11,237 bases of DNA from Clostridia bacterium (GTDB taxonomy: Bacteria; Bacillota; Clostridia; UBA1381). The first letter of the stretch is position 1, and the number at the start of each line of letters is the position of its first letter. The stretch is from positions 1 to 11,237 of the forward strand of contig CAAGKL010000394.1 of NCBI GenBank assembly GCA_900770405.1. The letters run 5' to 3'. Position numbers and translations under genes: made by a program. Shown here one piece after another: positions 7,201 to 11,237 of the stretch. Under the pieces are notes generated by a model, which was not told the origin of the DNA, searched no databases, and saw nothing but the letters and a program-made list of their open reading frames with translations.

Positions 7201-9906
7201 ATGGATATTAAAAATCCCGAAAAAAAATACAGACCGATACCGTTCTGGTCCTGGAACGAGCGGCTTTCCGAGGAGGAAACGGCACGGCAAATTGGTATGA
7301 TGGATAAAATCGGCATCGGCGGATATTTTATGCACGCGCGCGGCGGGCTGGAGACCGAGTATATGGGCGACGAATGGTTCGTCAACACCGATGTCGGCGT
7401 TAAAGAGGCAAAAAAGCGCGGTATGGGCGCGTGGGCGTATGACGAAAACGGCTGGCCGAGCGGCTTCGGCAACGGCAAGGTCAACGGTCTCGGCGAGGCA
7501 TACTGGCAGAAATATCTGCGTATGGAGGACGGCGAGGCGCACACCGATCGCACAATCTGCAATCTTCACGGCAAGCATTTTTACTACGATGTAAACAGAT
7601 TTTACGTCGACACGCTCGACAAAAAGGTGACGCAGGAGTTTATCCGCGTGGCGTACAAGCCCTATGCCGACCGCTACGGCAGCGATATGCCCGGCATTTT
7701 CACCGACGAGCCGCAGATTTCCCGCAACGGTATCCCCTGGAGTCTGACGCTCCCTGATGAGTACAAAAACCGCTGGGGCGAAAATCTTTTGGAGCACCTC
7801 GACGAGCTTTTCCTGCCCGTCGGCGATTACCGCGACACGCGCTACAAATTCTGGCGGCTTGTGTGCGACCTTTTCTGCGAGGGCTATGCAAAGCAGATTT
7901 ACGATTTCTGCGAGGAAAACGGTATGAAGCTCACCGGACATATGGTGCTCGAGGAGGGGCTTCAAATGCAGCTCACCTCAAATGGCGCGGTTATGCCGCA
8001 GTACGAATATTTCCATATCCCCGGCATGGACTGGCTCGGGCGCGTCAAAATTAAGCCGGTCATCGCACACCAGGTAAGCTCGGTTGCGCACCAGCTCGGG
8101 CGCAAGCAAATTCTCGCGGAGACCTTTGCTCTGTGCGGACACAACGTGAGCTTTGAGGAGCTCCGGTGTATGTACGAGGGGCAGATGGTGCGTGGGATAA
8201 ACCTGCTCTGCCCACATCTTGAGGGCTATAGCCTGCGCGGTATCAGAAAGCGCGACTACCCGCCCGCAATGTACTACCAGCAGCCCTGGTGGAACGAATA
8301 CAAGATTTTTGTCGATGCAATGTCGCGCATCGGTATGCTCCTGTGCGAGGGCGAGGTCAGATTCGATACGCTGCTCCTGCACCCACAGTCGACCGCCTGG
8401 ACAATGTTCGATAACGGCAAAAACGAGGGCATTGCCGAGCTTGAGCGCAAATTCTTCGCTCAGATTTCCGCCCTTGAGAAAAAGCACATACTCTTCCACC
8501 TTGGCGACGAGCGTATTCTCGAGCGTCACGCACACGTTGAGGGCAAAGAAATCGTTGTCGGCACGCAGCGCTACAGCCGGATTATCCGCCCTGTCGGCGA
8601 CGTGATGCCGGAGAGTATCCGCGCGCTTTTATCTGAATTCGAAAAGAACGGCGGCAGCCTGATTTCGGTTGACGAAGTTGAGGCGAACCCCGTAACGGAC
8701 AATGAAAATCTTACATATACAAATCGCTGCTTTGACGATTTCGATATGCATTATTTCCTCAACGAAACCGACGAGCCGCAGCGCGCGAAAATTCTGACAG
8801 GCGGACGCGTTCTCGACATCAAAACCGGCGAAACCGCGCCGCTTGCGGGCGAGGTTACGATTGCGCCCTATGACGACCTTATCATAATCGACCGCGGCGA
8901 GGCGTGCATTGATGCCGCCACGGTTAAATACGAGCACCCGAACCTTGACGGCGAGTGGGATATTGTCGCATCGGAGGATAATATCCTCACAATCGACCAT
9001 TGCGATTATTGGTTCGACGGCGAGCAAATCGACACCGACGCGTATATTCTCGACGTAGGCGACCGCGCAAATGCGCTCGGCAAGCGCACCAAAATCAAGC
9101 TACGCTTTACCTTTGACGCGGAGTACATCCCCTCCCCGCTCTACCTTGTGTGCGAAACACCAGACAAATTCGACATTTCGGTAAACGGTGAGAAAATCTC
9201 AAAAGCTGACTGCGGCTATCTGCGTGACAAGGCGTTCTGCAAGCTCGACATTACCGCTCAGGCGAAAATCGGCAGGAATGAAATTATTATGTCCTGCGAT
9301 TTCGAGCAGTCCGCCGAGGTTTACGAAATGATTAAAAACAGCAGAATTTTCGAGAGCGAGAAAAATAAGCTGCACTACGACACCGAAATCGAAGGAATTT
9401 TCCTTTCCGGCAACTTCGGCGTACGAGCAAATTCAGAATTTCACGCCCTCGACCGCGATGCGGTTCGCTGCGGCGGCTCTTTCACGATGGTCGCACCGCC
9501 CGAAAAAATCACGCTCCGCCACATCGAGCAGCAAGGCTTTACCTTCTTTGCCGGCAGAATGACCGTCGCGAAGGACATCGAAATCGCGGGTGATATGCCC
9601 TGCGAGTTAGCGCTCGAGAAGAAGGGCATCAACGCAATCGGCGTAAGGGTCAACGGCGTTGACGCAGGCACGCTTTTGTGGAATCCGTACACAATGGATA
9701 TTACAAAATATGTGCATCCCGGCAAAAACCGCATTGAGCTCACGCTTGTGAACAATTTGCGCAATATGCTCGGGCCGCATCACCTCGAGGAGGGCGAATG
9801 CTACAGTGTATGCCCGCACTCCTTCTATAAAAACGACTCACCGTTCTACGCTCCCTCAATCAAGTGGAACGATGATTACTGTTTCGTTGAAATGTCAGTA
9901 AAATAA
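7201..9906 (+). CDS. Glycoside hydrolase-like protein, GH106-related
   Basis: This 901-residue protein resembles the GH106 alpha-L-rhamnosidase group and its many unclassified relatives. The N-terminal half has barrel-type signature segments: PFWSWNE (14-20), GGYFMHARGGLETEYMGDEW, AYDENGWPSG (79-88), FTDEP (167-171), GHMVLEEG (246-253) and ILAETFA (304-310). Asp169, Glu170, Glu251/252 and Glu307 are acidic candidates for catalysis, by position in conserved-looking segments only. The second half contains two beta-sandwich regions (about 629-715 and 740-850). The last has the GVRVNGVDAGTLLWNPYTMDIT motif of the GH2-like jelly-roll sugar-binding fold. No signal peptide or membrane segment is present, so it probably acts in the cytoplasm on imported oligosaccharides. 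It has its own promoter and no transporter or regulator beside it. Rhamnosidase activity is a family-based guess; substrate unknown. Confidence 0.8.
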   Translation: MDIKNPEKKYRPIPFWSWNERLSEEETARQIGMMDKIGIGGYFMHARGGLETEYMGDEWFVNTDVGVKEAKKRGMGAWAYDENGWPSGFGNGKVNGLGEAYWQKYLRMEDGEAHTDRTICNLHGKHFYYDVNRFYVDTLDKKVTQEFIRVAYKPYADRYGSDMPGIFTDEPQISRNGIPWSLTLPDEYKNRWGENLLEHLDELFLPVGDYRDTRYKFWRLVCDLFCEGYAKQIYDFCEENGMKLTGHMVLEEGLQMQLTSNGAVMPQYEYFHIPGMDWLGRVKIKPVIAHQVSSVAHQLGRKQILAETFALCGHNVSFEELRCMYEGQMVRGINLLCPHLEGYSLRGIRKRDYPPAMYYQQPWWNEYKIFVDAMSRIGMLLCEGEVRFDTLLLHPQSTAWTMFDNGKNEGIAELERKFFAQISALEKKHILFHLGDERILERHAHVEGKEIVVGTQRYSRIIRPVGDVMPESIRALLSEFEKNGGSLISVDEVEANPVTDNENLTYTNRCFDDFDMHYFLNETDEPQRAKILTGGRVLDIKTGETAPLAGEVTIAPYDDLIIIDRGEACIDAATVKYEHPNLDGEWDIVASEDNILTIDHCDYWFDGEQIDTDAYILDVGDRANALGKRTKIKLRFTFDAEYIPSPLYLVCETPDKFDISVNGEKISKADCGYLRDKAFCKLDITAQAKIGRNEIIMSCDFEQSAEVYEMIKNSRIFESEKNKLHYDTEIEGIFLSGNFGVRANSEFHALDRDAVRCGGSFTMVAPPEKITLRHIEQQGFTFFAGRMTVAKDIEIAGDMPCELALEKKGINAIGVRVNGVDAGTLLWNPYTMDITKYVHPGKNRIELTLVNNLRNMLGPHHLEEGECYSVCPHSFYKNDSPFYAPSIKWNDDYCFVEMSVK

Positions 9907-9911
9907 GCAAC

Positions 9912-9949
9912 AAAAAACGCACACTGCCGGGCAATGTGCGTTTTTTTTT
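9912..9949. terminator. Bidirectional terminator between converging genes
   Basis: AAAAAACGCACA (9912-9923) pairs perfectly with TGTGCGTTTTTT (9935-9946), a 12-bp stem around an 11-nt loop, with nine T's (9941-9949) on the + strand and a run of A's on the left arm serving as the T run on the - strand. It therefore terminates the hydrolase gene on + and the ogt gene on -. The ogt stop codon (9948-9950) lies at the edge of the T run. Confidence 0.88.
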
Positions 9950-10463
9950 ACAGTGCTGTGCCCTTTTTCGGGATAAACAGCCCCTCCATATCCGCGCCCT
10001 CAAACTCAAGCAGCTTGATTTTTCTGTCAATTCCGCCCGCATACCCTGTCAGGCTGCCGTTCGTGCCGACCACCCTGTGGCAGGGAATGATAATCGAAAT
10101 AGGATTATGCCCGACCGCGCCGCCGACTGCCTGTGCCGACATAACCCCAATTCGCCCGGCAATTTCGCCGTAGGTCATCGTTTTCCCGTAGGGTATTGAC
10201 AATAAAATCTGCCAGACCTCGCGCCGGAACGGCGAAGCCGTAAAGCTGATCGGAGGTGTAAAATCCGGGATTTTCCCCGAAAAATACACATCCAGCCAGC
10301 GCGCCGTGTCCTCAAAAACCGGCAGTCGCGCGGGCTTGTGCTCCTGTGGCAGCGTTGCGCCGAAATACTTCTGCCCGTCAAACCACAACCCGGTCAGGGC
10401 ATTTCCGTCGCTCGCAAGCGTAATATCGCCCAGCACGGAATTATAAACATAGCTGTAAATCAT
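9948..10463 (-). CDS. ogt: Methylated-DNA--[protein]-cysteine S-methyltransferase
   Basis: This 171-residue suicide repair protein transfers alkyl groups from O6-alkylguanine (and O4-alkylthymine) in DNA to its own cysteine. The N-terminal ribonuclease-like domain (about 1-75) is followed by the DNA-binding domain beginning SPFRREVWQILLSIPYGKTMTY, with the helix-turn-helix region near residues 97-118. The active-site signature IPCHRV places the acceptor cysteine at residue 128, then GSLTGYAGG completes the usual C-terminal loop. Length is typical for Ogt-type proteins without an Ada regulatory domain. The position usually held by the nucleotide-flipping arginine (RAVG) reads QAVG (Gln111). 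Start at 10463 is set by GGGAGG (10469-10474) 5 nt upstream; an in-frame ATG at 10487 lacks such a site and falls at the upstream terminator. It lies downstream of the SLH gene on the same strand. Confidence 0.94.
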   Translation of the reverse strand: MIYSYVYNSVLGDITLASDGNALTGLWFDGQKYFGATLPQEHKPARLPVFEDTARWLDVYFSGKIPDFTPPISFTASPFRREVWQILLSIPYGKTMTYGEIAGRIGVMSAQAVGGAVGHNPISIIIPCHRVVGTNGSLTGYAGGIDRKIKLLEFEGADMEGLFIPKKGTAL

Positions 10464-10468
10464 AAAAA

Positions 10469-10474
10469 CCTCCC
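10469..10474 (-). promoter_or_regulatory. Ribosome binding site fixing the ogt start
   Basis: On the - strand GGGAGG is followed by five T's and ATG 10463. This selects the 171-residue form over the 179-residue reading from the ATG at 10487. Confidence 0.75.
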
Positions 10475-10485
10475 ACAGAACAGGC

Positions 10486-10518
10486 AAAAAGCGGCACAGA
10501 CATTGCCTGCACCGCTTT
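10486..10518 (-). terminator. Terminator after the SLH surface protein gene
   Basis: On the - strand AAAGCGGTGCAG (10518-10507) pairs with CTGTGCCGCTTT (10499-10488) through 12 positions including two G-T wobbles, with a 7-nt loop, then TTTTTG. The hairpin begins 4 nt after the SLH gene stop and ends about 23 nt before the ogt start codon, so it separates or attenuates transcription between the two genes. Confidence 0.75.
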
Positions 10519-10522
10519 ACGC

Positions 10523-11236
10523 TTAATTATTTTCCTCAACCTTCATAAAATCAAGGTTATCAATGCATCTTTTAATCATAGACGCGCACTGCGCACGGGT
10601 TGCCGTGCCGCCGGGTACAAGCGTAGACTCCGACATACCCGAAATGATCTCAACGTCAACCGCCCATTTCACAGCCGCCAGCGCCCACTCGCTAACATCG
10701 CCCGCATCTGCAAAACCGGAAATCGATGCCGAGCCGGACATATCATAGCCGCGGTACTTCGCGTAGCGATAAATCATCGCCGCCATCTGCTCGCGCGTTA
10801 CCAGATCATCGGGCGCGAACACGCTGTCGCTGTAGCCCGCCGCGATGCCGTTTGCAACTGCCCACGCAACCGCCTTCGTGTACCACATATCCTGACCTAC
10901 GTCCTTGAAGGAGGTTCTCGTCTGCGCTGTCTCCGAGCCCGCCGCGCGATAGAGCACCGTAACAAACATAGCTCTTGTCAGCGTGGTGTTCGGCTCAAAG
11001 CGCGTATCCGACATACCCTTCATTATCTCGCACTGGTACATATACTTCACCGCATCGTAGTACCAATCCTTCTCCGAAACATCGGTGTAAGGTACGTCCT
11101 TGTTTGTCACCGTGCCGCCGCTGCTTCCTGAGCCCGAGTTGCTGTTCTTCGCCCACGCCGCATAAAGCGTCATATCCTCGAGCACTCTGTCTCTAAAGGT
11201 GTACTTCTTCGTAAGGTTCTCGTCGCTGTACCAGCC
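10523..11236 (-). CDS. S-layer homology domain surface protein, N-terminus cut off
   Basis: The reading frame is open to the right edge; 237 C-terminal residues are visible. The first visible stretch (GWYSDENLTKKYTF, ending LYAAW; about residues 1-29) is the end of an InlB-type B-repeat (Listeria-Bacteroides repeat). A flexible Ser/Gly linker follows (about 32-44). Three S-layer homology domains complete the protein: about 50-100 (YTDVSEKDWYYDAV, FEPNTTLTRAMF), 110-160 (FKDVGQDMWYTKAV, FAPDDLVTREQM) and 175-227 (FADAGDVSEWALAAV, LVPGGTATRAQC). The TRAE-type motif appears as TRAM, TREQ and TRAQ. Three C-terminal SLH domains normally anchor secreted proteins to pyruvylated secondary cell-wall polymer, so this is a cell-wall attached exoprotein. 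The N-terminal functional part and signal peptide are outside the window, so its role (adhesion, enzyme or other) is unknown. The frame must extend beyond the in-frame GTG at 11185 because the B-repeat does. Confidence 0.9.
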   Translation of the reverse strand, partial: GWYSDENLTKKYTFRDRVLEDMTLYAAWAKNSNSGSGSSGGTVTNKDVPYTDVSEKDWYYDAVKYMYQCEIMKGMSDTRFEPNTTLTRAMFVTVLYRAAGSETAQTRTSFKDVGQDMWYTKAVAWAVANGIAAGYSDSVFAPDDLVTREQMAAMIYRYAKYRGYDMSGSASISGFADAGDVSEWALAAVKWAVDVEIISGMSESTLVPGGTATRAQCASMIKRCIDNLDFMKVEENN

Positions 11237-11237
11237 G

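Noticed and set aside
7156..7965. Open frame on the - strand opposite the hydrolase 5' end and its promoter
   Set aside because: It covers the promoter and the conserved PFWSWN region of the hydrolase; low-complexity Ala/Val/His composition and no family resemblance.
10521..10560. Possible ogt promoter on the - strand (TTGATT and TAATTA)
   Set aside because: The spacer would be about 19 nt, both boxes are weak, and the transcript would have to pass the terminator hairpin at once; not enough to annotate.
1..11237. Search by eye for CRISPR repeats, insertion sequences, tRNA genes, attachment sites and riboswitches
   Set aside because: No regularly spaced repeats, terminal inverted repeats with a transposase, cloverleaf-like sequence or long structured leader were seen; intergenic spaces are too short for a large riboswitch.

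Overview
The window looks like chromosomal DNA of an anaerobic, gut-type Firmicute (Clostridia, probably near Oscillospirales/Christensenellales). The basis is the moderately GC-rich coding sequence, strong AGGAGG-type ribosome binding sites, a ferredoxin-linked 2-oxoacid oxidoreductase, and a surface protein joining an InlB-type B-repeat to three S-layer homology domains. The taxonomic placement is inference; there is no rRNA or other marker gene. No mobile element, CRISPR array, tRNA or rRNA was seen, and no gene-free stretch exceeds about 120 bases.

Region 1 (1-7080, + strand) is one tightly packed transcription unit entering from the left edge. It encodes a sodium:solute symporter (5' end cut off), a class I acyl-CoA ligase, the two subunits of indolepyruvate:ferredoxin oxidoreductase (iorA, iorB), a phenylacetate-CoA ligase family protein (paaK-like) and a small protein of two tandem ACT domains. 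Gaps are 3-34 nt, each gene has its own Shine-Dalgarno, and a terminator hairpin closes the unit at 7085-7130. The coherent reading is handling of aryl acids. The symporter would import an organic anion, the ligases would form CoA thioesters, and IorAB would interconvert arylacetyl-CoA (plus CO2 and reduced ferredoxin) with arylpyruvate. The ACT protein would sense an amino acid. Such a set could run reductively, scavenging arylacetates into aromatic amino acids, or oxidatively in amino acid fermentation. The symporter and ligases favour uptake and assimilation, but the sequence alone does not settle direction.

Region 2 (7139-9949, + strand) is a single-gene unit with its own extended -10 promoter. 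It encodes a 901-residue glycoside hydrolase-like protein related to the GH106 alpha-L-rhamnosidase group, apparently cytoplasmic. It ends at a bidirectional hairpin shared with the converging gene.

Region 3 (9948-11237, - strand) holds a methylated-DNA-protein-cysteine methyltransferase (ogt type) and, upstream of it, the 3' part of a cell-surface SLH protein that runs off the right edge. A hairpin terminator separates them.

The most interesting item is the six-gene aryl-acid cassette with two unrelated-looking ligases flanking iorAB and a tandem-ACT partner. Its individual families are known; the exact substrate, direction and role of the ACT protein are not evident.
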